Below, piece after piece: positions 33,458 through 43,006 of a stretch of 64,000 nt of DNA. The notes below the pieces were generated by a model, which made no database searches, had not been told where the DNA came from, and saw only the letters and a program-made list of their open reading frames with translations. Origin of the DNA: Vibrio tritonius (GTDB lineage: Bacteria > Pseudomonadota > Gammaproteobacteria > Enterobacterales > Vibrionaceae); contig NZ_AP014636.1 in NCBI RefSeq assembly GCF_001547935.1, positions 1,302,001 through 1,366,000 on the forward strand, given 5' to 3'. The first letter of the stretch is position 1. Every line of letters starts with the position of its first letter. The position numbers were made by a program, and so were the translations under genes.

Positions 33458-35038
33458 TTAAGCGTGTTGAACAGGTTGCCAGAATGACTCTTCAATCTTT
33501 TGTGCCAATTCTGTTTCGCTCAGTTCATTAAACGATTGAGCAACGCCTTCTACTACAGCTTGTTTCGCAACGGCAATCGCGATGATCTTAGAAACTTCCA
33601 TCGTCGCTTCAATCGCAGGCAGTACTTCATAGTGAGAAGCCTGTGAGCACTCATACTCAGCCAATGCATTCACTGCAGCCATTAACATCTCTTCGGAGAT
33701 AGTGGTTGCATTAACAACATGCGCACCAAGACCAATACCAGGGAACACGTACACGTTATTACATTGAGAGATAGTGTGTGATTTATCACCAAAAACAACG
33801 GGAGCAAACGGGCTACCGGTTGCAACGATCGCTTTATCACCCACCCAATCAAAGACTTGCGCTGGAGTTACTTCACAAGAACTTACAGGGTTAGACAGTG
33901 GCATGATAACTGGCATAGTAGTTTGTGCCACTAGGGTACGAATCACTTCTTCGCTAAATAGACCCGCAACACCGGTAACACCAACGATAACGTCTGGCTG
34001 ATAGTGCTTAATCGCATCAAGAAGTTCAAGTTTAGCCACACCAGCAGGACGCTCTGACGCAGGACGCGCTAGCTCTGCTTGCATTTCATTAAGACCTGCA
34101 AAATCATCGTAGATGATGCCGTCACGGTCAACAACGTAAACATTGTGTTGCTCGTCAAAGCCAAAAGTACGCCCGATAAGGTCTGCGATACCACAACCTG
34201 CTGAACCACCACCAACGATAAATACGTTTGACTGACCAGATTCTTTACCCGCTTTTTTCAGTGCGCGTTTGATTGTCGCAACCGCTACCGTCGCAGTACC
34301 TTGAATATCATCGTTAAAGCAACGATGAGTATGACGGTATTTTTTCAAGAGTGGATAAGCGTGGTTGTTGCTAAAGTCTTCAAATTGAATGATCGCTTTA
34401 GGCCAACGTTTTTCTAACGCCGTCATCACTTCTTCTAGGTATTGATAGAAAGTCTCGTCATCAACACGATCTTCTTTATCACCTAGGTATTGTGGGTCCG
34501 CTTTCAATTTCGCATTGTTCGTACCGACATCGATACACACTGGTAGAGTACGCTCTGGAGCGATACCACCCACCGCTGTGTACAGAGACAGCTTACCAAT
34601 TGAAATACCCATACCACCGATGCCAAGGTCGCCCAAGCCAAGAACACGAGAACCATCAGTGATAACAATAATGTCCACTTCTTGTTGAATGCGTTCAATT
34701 TGCTGGCTGACCGAGCCACCTTCACGGCACGATAGATAAAGACCACGAGGAGCGAAGTTTAGATAGCTATATTGCTGACATGCGTCACCAACAGAAGGGG
34801 TGTAAATATAAGGTAAGCTATCGCGGATATTTTCACGAATATAGTGGTAGAAAAGTCCTTCGTTCTGATCTTGAACGTGGCGCAACATCAGATATTTAGA
34901 CAGGTTGTTGCCTGCTTGAGCGACAGAAAAACGAACCTGAGCAGTTTGACGGATAATTGAGTTTAGTGACTGGTCCACTGGAGAAAGCGGGCTAATGCCC
35001 GCCTCTGTTGTGGCCGCGACGTCATAGGTCTGTGACAT
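33458..35038 (-). CDS. NAD-type malic enzyme
   Basis: Oxidatively decarboxylates malate to pyruvate. The 526 residues contain the malic signature YIYTPSVGDACQQYS (Tyr79), metal-binding QFEDFSNNHAY, FNDDIQGTATVA, and the NAD fold with FIVGGGSAGCGIA. The subgroup is the large NAD-dependent type, related to malolactic enzymes, so lactate formation cannot be fully excluded. It lies 13 bases after a 2-hydroxycarboxylate transporter and near a CitA/DcuS-type two-component system, so the likely role is growth on malate. Confidence 0.93.
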   Translation of the reverse strand: MSQTYDVAATTEAGISPLSPVDQSLNSIIRQTAQVRFSVAQAGNNLSKYLMLRHVQDQNEGLFYHYIRENIRDSLPYIYTPSVGDACQQYSYLNFAPRGLYLSCREGGSVSQQIERIQQEVDIIVITDGSRVLGLGDLGIGGMGISIGKLSLYTAVGGIAPERTLPVCIDVGTNNAKLKADPQYLGDKEDRVDDETFYQYLEEVMTALEKRWPKAIIQFEDFSNNHAYPLLKKYRHTHRCFNDDIQGTATVAVATIKRALKKAGKESGQSNVFIVGGGSAGCGIADLIGRTFGFDEQHNVYVVDRDGIIYDDFAGLNEMQAELARPASERPAGVAKLELLDAIKHYQPDVIVGVTGVAGLFSEEVIRTLVAQTTMPVIMPLSNPVSSCEVTPAQVFDWVGDKAIVATGSPFAPVVFGDKSHTISQCNNVYVFPGIGLGAHVVNATTISEEMLMAAVNALAEYECSQASHYEVLPAIEATMEVSKIIAIAVAKQAVVEGVAQSFNELSETELAQKIEESFWQPVQHA

Positions 35039-35051
35039 TACTTGGCCTTAA

Positions 35052-36335
35052 TTATAAAAATAGCTGCAGAATAAAGGTGGCTAGAATAAGCATCAAAGCG
35101 CCACCAAGACGTGAAGAAATTTGAGCGAAAGGCATTAGGCCCATACGCTTACATGATGCAAGAACAGCTACGTCACCTGTTCCGCCCATGTTTGCCATAC
35201 ACAGACCACCAGTAATCGCAGCTTCAATTGGGTAGAAGCCCATCATACGGCCGATCAATGCACTACCTACTACGGCACCAATTACGGTTGAGAACACCAT
35301 TAGTAGATTTGACAAAGTCAATGCAGCAGCAATTTGGTCAAGGTCTGTGTAAACCACACCGATACCTACCAGTAGCGCTGGCGTTAAATTGTCTAGTACG
35401 AACTTAGACCAAACGTGCGCAGCACGCTCAAGTTCACGAGGTAGAAGACCAGTTACTTTAAGAACCGCAACGAAGATGATCATTAAGGCAAATGGATGCA
35501 TCTTGATGACAGTTCCAAGTAGCGTACCTACTAGGAACATAGTGATCGCTAGCAATGCACCAACACCTAGAGTTTGTACTGTAATAGAGTGTTTCTCATC
35601 GGTCTCTTCAGGTTTGTTTGCCTCACCAATGATCAACTGACCATTACCAGTCAATGAAGGGAACGCGTTACCCACTCGATGTAGAATACCCGCCGTCACG
35701 ATAGCAATAGCGTTACCGATCGCCAATGCAGGAACCATTTTTGACATCAACATGTCGGTGTCCATACCGGTACTTCCGTGCATGATTTCCACTAGAGGAA
35801 CAGCACCAGCACCCATACCGCCACCCATGATAGGTAGAGCAATCAGCATAACAGAGTTGAAGAAGCCTTCACCTAGCATTGCACCAACAACACCAGCAAA
35901 CAGGAATGCGCAAGCTACGCCACCCAGAATCACAGGAATGTATTTGAACGCAGCCTTTTTAAGGGTGTGGCTGTCCATACCTAGGATAGAACCAGTCACC
36001 AAGCTTGCGATGAAGAAATTGAGGAAACCACCACTCTTCATAAAGGTAGTCACGGTTTTTACTGTTTCAGCAGGAACATAACCGCTGTGGAAAATGTAAG
36101 AAGAGCCGAAAATTACAACAATGGCGCCACCACCGAAGTATTGGTTCACAATAGGAGTTTTGTTGCCTATAGTATTTAGCAGGTAACCAATTACCGCCAT
36201 AATACCAACGGCACCAATCATGCCTGATGGCATCTTATTTTGGATCGTTGCGAAAAGAATAATTAGTGCTGACAAGGCAAACACGATATTGATCGTTAGC
36301 TTATCCTTGGCAGAGATAGCAGTACTATTAAACAT
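35052..36335 (-). CDS. 2-hydroxycarboxylate (malate/citrate) transporter, 2HCT family
   Basis: Inner-membrane symporter of 427 residues with about 11 helices. Both 2HCT GGxG re-entrant motifs are visible: PIMGGGMGAGAVPL and ANMGGTGDVAVL. Family members are CitS (citrate), MaeN and MleP (malate). The adjacent malic enzyme, and the lack of citrate lyase or oxaloacetate decarboxylase genes, point to malate. GAGAG precedes the ATG. It is divergent from the sensor kinase that probably controls it. Confidence 0.93.
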   Translation of the reverse strand: MFNSTAISAKDKLTINIVFALSALIILFATIQNKMPSGMIGAVGIMAVIGYLLNTIGNKTPIVNQYFGGGAIVVIFGSSYIFHSGYVPAETVKTVTTFMKSGGFLNFFIASLVTGSILGMDSHTLKKAAFKYIPVILGGVACAFLFAGVVGAMLGEGFFNSVMLIALPIMGGGMGAGAVPLVEIMHGSTGMDTDMLMSKMVPALAIGNAIAIVTAGILHRVGNAFPSLTGNGQLIIGEANKPEETDEKHSITVQTLGVGALLAITMFLVGTLLGTVIKMHPFALMIIFVAVLKVTGLLPRELERAAHVWSKFVLDNLTPALLVGIGVVYTDLDQIAAALTLSNLLMVFSTVIGAVVGSALIGRMMGFYPIEAAITGGLCMANMGGTGDVAVLASCKRMGLMPFAQISSRLGGALMLILATFILQLFL

Positions 36336-36582
36336 AACTTGCTCTCATGTAGGGTTGTTTTAAAATTTTCGCGGAGTTTAACAATTCCATAGCATCTGCA
36401 TACTGAGTAGCGTAGTAATGTAACTATCCAATGCTTTTGAAACTTTTGTTCACGCAAGATGATGCGTTTGTGCGCACATTTAGCGTATTTTTCTTTGACT
36501 CATCCCAAAATGCTCCTCAAAATATCGCCCTTGGCGAATCGACCTCGCTTTTAACGAATAAACACTTCGGAAATACTGATAG

Positions 36583-38187
36583 ATGAAACTGAAAAGCCAC
36601 TTGGCCATTTCAACGATAGCGACCTCGTCCACCATCGTTATCGTGGTCACAACTGTGATTTTTTTTCTACTAAAGAACTTATATCAGGAAGGTTTACAGA
36701 ACCGAGGTATTGAGCTGGCGAAAGTACTTGCTCAAGATTCCAGAGTGGTTGAAGCAACTCGCCTTAGTAATTTGGGGCAATCTCCTCATCTCAATGACTA
36801 TATTGAACATATTCGTAGTCAAACCAGCGCATCCTATATCGTCGTCGTTAATCACAATGCCATTCGCCTTTCTCATAGCAATCCTCAACGGGTCGGTCAC
36901 CATTTCGTCGGTGACGATATTCAAAGAGCGCTAACCAAAGGTGAAGCTTACAGCACAGTAGCCAAAGGCTCTCTTGGAGACGCAATTCGTAATTTTGTTC
37001 CGATAATCGACAATGGACAGACGATTGGTGCTATCTGTATTGGCTATCTTTCTGAACGAGCCTCTGCAATATTGTTAGAGCAATACGGGCATATCGGTGT
37101 GATGATTGCCGTAGTCTATTTACTGGCGATTAGCATGGTGACACTGTTCGTCTACAAAATGAAACGAACATTTCTTGATTATGAACCTGAATACATCGTC
37201 AACAAATTCAGTGAACATGAGCTCATTCTAAATTCCATCCGTGATGCGATTATTGCAGTTGATACCAATCTGAATATCACTACGATAAATAATAGTGCGA
37301 TGAAGCTATTCGCCATCAATAACTATGGACGTCATGACTACGTTAACCAAGGGATCGCGCGTTATTCACTTTCACTCAGTCATTTGGTCATCTCAACACA
37401 GCAGCGTTTCCACCAAGGTGAATTTACCGTTGGCAAATTTTCATTTCGCGCTAATATTTACCCCTTACAAAGTCCAAATGGACAGATTGGCCACGTCATC
37501 GTGTTCTTCCCTAACTTAAATCAATCCCAGTTAGAACGAGAGCTGGTCTACCTAAAAAATTATTCTGAGCTGTTACGCAGCAAAACTCACGAATATTCCA
37601 ACAAGCTTAATACGCTTTCAGGTATGCTGCAGTTGGGACGTAACAACGAAGCCATACGCTTCATACAGCAAGAAACCGACCAATATCAGTCGGTGATCAA
37701 TGCCATTGTACGCAACGTATCCAATAGTGCTGTAGCGGGTTTACTGCTGGCAAAATTCAACAAAGCAAATGAGATGGGCGTGGAATACACCCTCGACCCA
37801 GACAGTATGCTGAGTAACTACGGAAAAACCGTATCTGATAAATTAGTCACAATTATTGGCAATTTAATAGATAATGCCCTGCTAGCCGCTTGGCAAAACC
37901 GTAATGAACGTGAACCAAAGGTTTATATTTATTTGAGCGACAGAAGTCGCCATCTCATCATCGAAGTCCAGGACACTGGCTCGGGCATAGATGATGCTAT
38001 TTTTGACCACATTTTGGAATTTGGCGTTAGCTCTAAACAAGGCGACGAACAACATGGTATTGGTTTATACCTTGTTGGGCAGTTGGTGGACTACTTTGAA
38101 GGGACCATCGACTGGGAGCGCACAGAGAATGACACCACTTTATTTAGCCTGTATTTAGACAAGAAAAACATCGAGCAATATGACTAA
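36583..38187 (+). CDS. CitA/DcuS-type sensor histidine kinase (malate-sensing, probable)
   Basis: Membrane kinase of 534 residues. Helix 1 (about 9-30), a periplasmic PAS-like sensor (35-168) with IRLSHSNPQRVG, the carboxylate-binding part of CitA/DcuS, helix 2 (171-191), a cytoplasmic PAS (about 215-315), a dimerisation helix with His336 (RSKTHEYSN), and the ATPase domain with NLIDNALLAA, DTGSGID and GIGLYLV. The start gives a natural signal anchor. It overlaps the response regulator gene by 8 bases. Layout with transporter and malic enzyme matches the maePE/maeKR clusters of lactobacilli. Confidence 0.92.
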   Translation: MKLKSHLAISTIATSSTIVIVVTTVIFFLLKNLYQEGLQNRGIELAKVLAQDSRVVEATRLSNLGQSPHLNDYIEHIRSQTSASYIVVVNHNAIRLSHSNPQRVGHHFVGDDIQRALTKGEAYSTVAKGSLGDAIRNFVPIIDNGQTIGAICIGYLSERASAILLEQYGHIGVMIAVVYLLAISMVTLFVYKMKRTFLDYEPEYIVNKFSEHELILNSIRDAIIAVDTNLNITTINNSAMKLFAINNYGRHDYVNQGIARYSLSLSHLVISTQQRFHQGEFTVGKFSFRANIYPLQSPNGQIGHVIVFFPNLNQSQLERELVYLKNYSELLRSKTHEYSNKLNTLSGMLQLGRNNEAIRFIQQETDQYQSVINAIVRNVSNSAVAGLLLAKFNKANEMGVEYTLDPDSMLSNYGKTVSDKLVTIIGNLIDNALLAAWQNRNEREPKVYIYLSDRSRHLIIEVQDTGSGIDDAIFDHILEFGVSSKQGDEQHGIGLYLVGQLVDYFEGTIDWERTENDTTLFSLYLDKKNIEQYD

Positions 38188-38860
38188 AATCAGTGTAATG
38201 ATCCTTGAGGATGACTTAAGGGCAAGCTATATGCTGGAATCAACTGTAAACCAAGATAGCGATTTTACTGTCGTCGCTGTTAGTGAGAGCTATGCCGAAG
38301 CACTGCAACAATACTCAATCTTCCAACCCTCACTAATTTTTGTTGATATCAACCTACCTGATGGCCACGGCATTGAGTTTATCCAACGCATGCGTAAGCA
38401 AGGTGCCCAATGTGATTTTATTATCACCACTGCGGATAGAGAAACGTCGACTGTTGAGAAAGCGGTGCATCTTGGCGTGAGTGACTACCTAGTGAAACCC
38501 ATTCGGATTTCTCGGGTACACCAAGCATTAAATGATTACAAAGTGTATCGCGAGCAATTGCAAAGCAATACCACCGTAGACCAAGGTGACATTGATACCC
38601 TACTGCGAAAAACACCGCAGAAAGACGTCCGTCAAACCCCTAAAGGCATTGATGCAACCACCTTAGCCACCTTAAAAACCCTGTTAATGGAGTCTCACCT
38701 TGAGGAATTCTCCGCAGAAGACATCGGCGAACGAATGCAAGTCAGCCGCATCACCGCTAGACGCTACTTGGAGTTTCTCGAATCAGAAGGGATGGTGAAT
38801 TTGGTTCTCAATTACAACACCGGGGGCCGCCCTCGCCGTCTGTATCGCTTAGTTTCTTAA
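38180..38860 (+). CDS. CitB/DcuR-type response regulator
   Basis: Response regulator of 226 residues. The receiver domain has Glu/Asp acidic pocket residues (LEDD), phosphoacceptor Asp56 (FVDINLP) and the Lys of LVKPIR. The C-terminal HTH (EFSAEDIGERMQVSRITARRYLEFLESEG) is the DcuR/CitB type. It should activate the divergent transporter/malic enzyme operon when the partner kinase sees substrate. Eight-base overlap with the kinase shows coupled translation. Confidence 0.93.
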   Translation: MTKISVMILEDDLRASYMLESTVNQDSDFTVVAVSESYAEALQQYSIFQPSLIFVDINLPDGHGIEFIQRMRKQGAQCDFIITTADRETSTVEKAVHLGVSDYLVKPIRISRVHQALNDYKVYREQLQSNTTVDQGDIDTLLRKTPQKDVRQTPKGIDATTLATLKTLLMESHLEEFSAEDIGERMQVSRITARRYLEFLESEGMVNLVLNYNTGGRPRRLYRLVS

Positions 38861-38868
38861 AAGGCACT

Positions 38869-38886
38869 TATACCCAAGTAACCTCA
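38869..38886 (+). repeat. Dispersed repeat, partial copy
   Basis: TATACCCAAGTAACCTCA, matching the left part of the dispersed repeat; the right half diverges. Confidence 0.6.
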
Positions 38887-38971
38887 CATAGGGAAATCTC
38901 AAGGGGTTTCCTTATGTATTACAAGCCTTCTCTATTTATAGCAGGGAAAGGTGATACTGAATTTTAGGCAT

Positions 38972-38992
38972 AAAAAAACCAGCCTAAGCTGG
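38972..38992 (-). terminator. Terminator for tRNA-Cys copy 2
   Basis: On the minus strand: stem CCAGC / GCTGG with a 4-base loop followed by seven T, 9 bases downstream of the tRNA. Confidence 0.85.
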
Positions 38993-39000
38993 GGAGAGAA

Positions 39001-39074
39001 TGGAGGCGCGTCCCGGAGTCGAACCGAGGTCCACGGATTTGCAATCCGCTGCATGGCCACTCTGCCAACACGCC
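39001..39074 (-). tRNA. tRNA-Cys (GCA), copy 2
   Basis: 74-nt cloverleaf with CCA, identical to copy 1 and copy 3. Single tRNA unit with its own terminator. Confidence 0.97.
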
Positions 39075-39323
39075 TTAGGTCGTTACTTACGTAACTCTGT
39101 TGCCAAAAGTTCTTCGTGACAACGAGGCGTACTTTACGGATTTATCTGGTAGGGTCAACCATAAATTGCGTTTTTACGTTTAAATGCTTAATTAATGTGC
39201 CCAAGCGGCGGCGATAACAGCAACTTGTTTAACTTCTGCTCAGACACATCACCTCTTTCAATTTACGCCTTAGTCTTAATCGGGCTTCACGGTATCAACA
39301 TACTTGTCATACCATGTGTCATC

Positions 39324-40391
39324 CTACATAGAAGCATGACGCGCACTGACTAATCGCTCTATCATTTTCTTTACTGCAACCATTTGTGGCGCTTGTTTGG
39401 TGTAATAATTGTAAGGCGGCATATTATCTGAGGTATAACCCCAAAAATCCCAACACCCATAAGGATTCATCTGTTCTTTCTTCACTTGCGGGAACAGCAC
39501 CACCACTCGATTCGCATCAGCCGCTTCCATGTACCCCGTTTCTTTCACATACTCAGTACCGACCATAGCAGCCCCTTGCAAACAACCATGGAAAGCCACA
39601 TGCACGCGACATTGTTCGGTTTCACAAGCTTTAGGAACATAAAGATAGCCGTGATCATCCAAGCTCACATCGATTTTGAAAAAAGGCCGTTGATCAAACT
39701 CAATAAGCGACCCAGATAACTGTGCTTCCGGCACCGATGGGTTGAGGTGACCATAGATCTGCTGCAAAATTTGTGAGGCTTGGTCTATCTGGCAGTTATT
39801 AATGTAAGGAGCTTGAGTTGAGCTGCACTGCACATCTTTTGGATGATTAGTAATAAAACCGTGCCCTGCCGACGTGCTGTTATCAAACCGAATTTGGCTG
39901 CTGGGCACACCCAATTGCTGATAGAAATCCGCAGCAGCTTGCACTACTCCCGGAACCACAACCTTATCGTTACTGCCTGAAAAGAGATACACGCGGTCAT
40001 CACGCAAATTGGAAGGCGCATCAATAAGGCCATCTTTCGCTTTTACTTTCGCTAAATCGACTAAATAGTGAATATCTGGCAAGGTGGTGGAATACTTATC
40101 CGGATTCATACATTGGCTGATAGCGTTAAAAAGAGGTGCTGCATACACATTCGCGCCAGCACAATCCCATGGACCACCAGCGACGATACCCGCCCCAACC
40201 AACGATTGCGAATAGGCAACATGGAACTGTGCAGCCATAAATCCACCTGAAGACAATCCAGATACCGAGCTTTGGTTGGCATACGCGCCTAAAGCAGGCA
40301 AACGATCTTGTTCAATGGGGTCAATCCCCCACGCAGCCTCTGAACTAAGACACAGGCTAGTGAGTACAGCAATTAAAGCCAATTGATTCAT
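39324..40391 (-). CDS. Secreted PHB depolymerase-like esterase
   Basis: Extracellular or periplasmic alpha/beta hydrolase of 355 residues, with a signal peptide (about 1-20: ...CLSSEAAWG). The lipase box is GLSSG with Ser47 as likely nucleophile. AGHGF supplies the probable catalytic His, and FHGCLQG is the oxyanion segment of the polyhydroxybutyrate depolymerase family. There is no separate substrate-binding domain, so the true substrate might be PHB oligomers or another ester. GGGAG precedes the ATG. Single gene. Confidence 0.82.
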   Translation of the reverse strand: MNQLALIAVLTSLCLSSEAAWGIDPIEQDRLPALGAYANQSSVSGLSSGGFMAAQFHVAYSQSLVGAGIVAGGPWDCAGANVYAAPLFNAISQCMNPDKYSTTLPDIHYLVDLAKVKAKDGLIDAPSNLRDDRVYLFSGSNDKVVVPGVVQAAADFYQQLGVPSSQIRFDNSTSAGHGFITNHPKDVQCSSTQAPYINNCQIDQASQILQQIYGHLNPSVPEAQLSGSLIEFDQRPFFKIDVSLDDHGYLYVPKACETEQCRVHVAFHGCLQGAAMVGTEYVKETGYMEAADANRVVVLFPQVKKEQMNPYGCWDFWGYTSDNMPPYNYYTKQAPQMVAVKKMIERLVSARHASM

Positions 40392-40582
40392 TTTACTCTC
40401 CCTTAGTACGGGTACTGATTGAACCCGTCAATATTAAAGTTGACGCATATCTAAGGAAAAAAAAGTGAACTGCTTTACGAAATGAATGGAATATAAAGAA
40501 AAAATCGACCTCGGTTTTATGGCAGTTTTTACCCATATCACAGTAATTTTCAGATTACACACAATCCAATGTGTTTATCTAT

Positions 40583-40618
40583 CCTCAAGTAACCTCAAGA
40601 TGCTGTTTCAGTGAATAC
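40583..40618 (+). repeat. Dispersed repeat, good copy
   Basis: CCTCAAGTAACCTCAAGATG core followed by CTGTTTCAGTGAATAC; the GTTTCAG part is shared with the copy at 32655. Confidence 0.75.
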
Positions 40619-40641
40619 AAGTCGCCCTTTAACCGTTCATC

Positions 40642-40676
40642 AAAAAGCCCTTTTTGTCATCCCTGACAAAAAGGGC
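40642..40676 (-). terminator. Terminator after the GH43 gene
   Basis: Perfect 13-bp stem GCCCTTTTTGTCA / TGACAAAAAGGGC with a 4-base loop; on the minus strand it is followed by a run of T. Confidence 0.88.
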
Positions 40677-40722
40677 CTGCTTATCATAAACCGCCTGATT
40701 AACAGGGCTGGTGCATTATGAT

Positions 40723-40746
40723 GCCTAAATAACCTCGAGGTGCTTG
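40723..40746 (+). repeat. Dispersed repeat, degenerate copy
   Basis: CCTAAATAACCTCGAGGTGC resembles the core CCAAGTAACCTCAAGATGC with four changes. Same orientation as the copy at 40583. Confidence 0.45.
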
Positions 40747-40771
40747 GTATGGCTCACATACCGTGAGTTCG

Positions 40772-42172
40772 TTAATATTTTGGCCAACCGTCACTGTCCC
40801 AGTTCAACTTGCTGATCAACAGCTTAGAAGTACCATTGTCGGTTGCATCATAGGCGTGTCTGACAATGACGTCGGTATTCAAAATGTCTTGACCGCCTGG
40901 ACCAACCCACTGGGAATTACCAGAGTCAAGAATAGAAACGTGTCCATCCGTCATGTTCAAACCAGATTTACTCACGTAAGGTCCAGTAATACTGGTTGAG
41001 CGCCCATAGGCAATACGGTACGTACTATCGACACCACTACAACATTTACCGATAGAAACGAACAGATAATAGTAACCTTGACGATAGATAATCGTTGGCG
41101 CTTCGATACCACCAGAGCGAGCGGCCAATGAATAAATAGGGCCAAACGGTTTCATGGTTTCTGGGTTAATACGCGTTAATTTGATGCCGGAGAACCAAGA
41201 CCCAAACACCAACCATGGGGCACCATCTTTCGCCACCACCAAATCGGGATCTATCGCGTTATAGTCATCAGAGGCGGTAGTATTAATCACTAAACCATCA
41301 TCTTCCCAATCACCGGTGGCAATGCTACTTGCTGAGGTTAAACCAATCGCAGAGGTATTATCGCCAAATGAAGAAATAGCGTAATACATCCATGCACGGC
41401 CATTATAAAACCGCAGATCAGGCGCCCACACATCTAGGCCATCATTTTTGGGAACATAATTTTGCCACCAACTCAATCCATTAGGAAAAATATTCTGTGC
41501 ATCTTGCCACGTTAGAGCATTTGTGGAGTATTTTCCCGCAATGCCATCCCCTGTTTGGAACACCCACCAAGTACCGTCTTCATAGGCAAGAGTTGGATCG
41601 TGAGTCACCAAACTCCCACTCAGATTCCAGTGATCTTCCGCTCCACCAGTTTCTGATGGATCATAAGGCGTTGATTCAACGTTTTTGGTTTTGGTTAAAC
41701 TCCATAATTGAGCATCGTTACCGGTGTAAGTCCATTGCTCAACGTTTGCACCATTACTGGTATCAAAGTTATATAAATCGAGAGCTTTCCCACTGTTAAC
41801 ATTGATAAAGCTTACGTAATTACCGTTAGTTTTTATCGTCCACAATTGTGTTGTACCACCGCTGTATTCCCACTGTTCAACGTTACCGCCATTTTGGGTC
41901 GAATACTCATACACCTCTAACGCCTTACCACTGTTCAAATTAATCAAAGAATATTGGTCATTACCTTGATTAGTGACGAGCCACTTTTGCGTGTCATTAC
42001 CTGTGGAGCCCCACACAGCCACATTCGCTCCATCGGTGGTTAATGCACTGGTCGTTTCCAAATATTTACCACTGACTTTAGAGGTAATGGTATATACCCC
42101 ATTATCGAGCGCATAAGCCTGATAGCTTATTCCCGATAGGCTTAGGAATACCGTACATAATACCTTTTTCAT
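40772..42172 (-). CDS. Secreted GH43 endo-arabinanase with N-terminal ricin-type domain
   Basis: Five-bladed beta-propeller glycoside hydrolase attacking alpha-1,5-arabinan, 466 residues. The signal peptide ends near AYA-L (21). Residues ~25-160 form a ricin-type beta-trefoil with three QxW motifs (Gln62/Trp64, Gln109/Trp111, Gln155/Trp157), a likely carbohydrate-binding module (CBM13-like). The GH43 domain (about 185-466) has Asp192 (base), Asp308 (NAIDPDL) and Glu357 (GGIEAPT, acid). GGGGA before ATG 42172 supports that start; ATG 42199 is an alternative. Single gene with a terminator. Confidence 0.9.
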   Translation of the reverse strand: MKKVLCTVFLSLSGISYQAYALDNGVYTITSKVSGKYLETTSALTTDGANVAVWGSTGNDTQKWLVTNQGNDQYSLINLNSGKALEVYEYSTQNGGNVEQWEYSGGTTQLWTIKTNGNYVSFINVNSGKALDLYNFDTSNGANVEQWTYTGNDAQLWSLTKTKNVESTPYDPSETGGAEDHWNLSGSLVTHDPTLAYEDGTWWVFQTGDGIAGKYSTNALTWQDAQNIFPNGLSWWQNYVPKNDGLDVWAPDLRFYNGRAWMYYAISSFGDNTSAIGLTSASSIATGDWEDDGLVINTTASDDYNAIDPDLVVAKDGAPWLVFGSWFSGIKLTRINPETMKPFGPIYSLAARSGGIEAPTIIYRQGYYYLFVSIGKCCSGVDSTYRIAYGRSTSITGPYVSKSGLNMTDGHVSILDSGNSQWVGPGGQDILNTDVIVRHAYDATDNGTSKLLISKLNWDSDGWPKY

Positions 42173-42404
42173 TCTATTTCCCCGTGTATATGAATTCATT
42201 TCTCTAGGGTAGCGATAAATAACTATCTTGTTTTTATTTTTAAAAGAAAAATATTATTTTTTACCAAAAGATAAAATTACCACACCATTTTAAAAATAAT
42301 TATATTAATAGTATAGCTATATAAAAAACACAAAGTAACAACAAGAATCTTTAACGGGACAATAAAAGGAAGAGAGAGAGACATATCTTGATCTTTGGCA
42401 AATA

Positions 42405-42434
42405 AAAAAACGGGCTAAACAGCCCGTTTTTTTT
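42405..42434 (-). terminator. Terminator after the PfpI-like gene
   Basis: Stem ACGGGCT / AGCCCGT with loop AAAC, A-run on one side and T-run on the other; works in both directions. Confidence 0.88.
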
Positions 42435-42448
42435 AATGCGTAATGCAA

Positions 42449-43006
42449 TTAAAACAGTGCGACGAACTGTTTTAGCATTTCTGAGTGTGCAGGCCATGCT
42501 GGTGCTGTCACGAGCTTGCCGTCAGTCACTGCTTGGTCAACCGCGATATCAGCATAAGTTGCACCTGCAAGTTCAACTTCTGGACGACACGCAGGGTAAG
42601 CTGACACGTTTTTGCCTTCGATAACTCGCGCAGCAGTCAAGATTTGTGCGCCATGGCAAATAGCCGCTACAGGTTTGTTTGCAGTAAAGAAATGTTTAAC
42701 GTAATCAAGTACGTTCGCATCCAGACGTAGATATTCTGGAGCACGACCGCCTGGCAAATAAAGGGCATCGTAATCAGCAAGGTTGACGTCAGCAAACGTC
42801 GCATTTAGCGTAAAATTGTGACCACGTTTTTCAGAATAGGTCTGGTCACCTTCAAAATCGTGGATAGACGTCGGAATTGCGTCACCCGCTTTTTTATTCG
42901 GACATACAGCATCGACTTCGTGTCCCATCGCGATTAACGCTTGGAAAGGTACCATGTTTTCGTAATCTTCTACAAAGTCACCGGTAATCATTAGAATTTT
43001 AGCCAC
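42449..43006 (-). CDS. DJ-1/PfpI family protein
   Basis: Class I glutamine-amidotransferase-fold protein of 185 residues. The nucleophile elbow is AAICHGAQ (Cys117, His118) with a family Glu near residue 13 (VEDYE). [11 protein letters not shown] is typical of the PfpI group, which includes intracellular peptidases and glyoxalase/deglycase-type stress proteins. The start codon is GTG with GGAG seven bases upstream. It is divergent from an HxlR regulator across a 490-base gap that has a 10-bp-arm palindrome. Confidence 0.88.
   Translation of the reverse strand: MAKILMITGDFVEDYENMVPFQALIAMGHEVDAVCPNKKAGDAIPTSIHDFEGDQTYSEKRGHNFTLNATFADVNLADYDALYLPGGRAPEYLRLDANVLDYVKHFFTANKPVAAICHGAQILTAARVIEGKNVSAYPACRPEVELAGATYADIAVDQAVTDGKLVTAPAWPAHSEMLKQFVALF

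Larger units (their letters stand above)
38861..39323. other. Intergenic region with repeat, tRNA-Cys and terminator
   Basis: The 463 bases between two protein genes hold a partial dispersed repeat, a terminator hairpin and tRNA-Cys copy 2. I recognise nothing in the last ~250 bases. Confidence 0.6.
40392..40771. other. Intergenic region, PHB depolymerase-like / GH43
   Basis: 380 bases with two copies of the dispersed repeat (40583 and 40723) around the GH43 terminator at 40642-40676. No ORF recognised. Confidence 0.5.
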
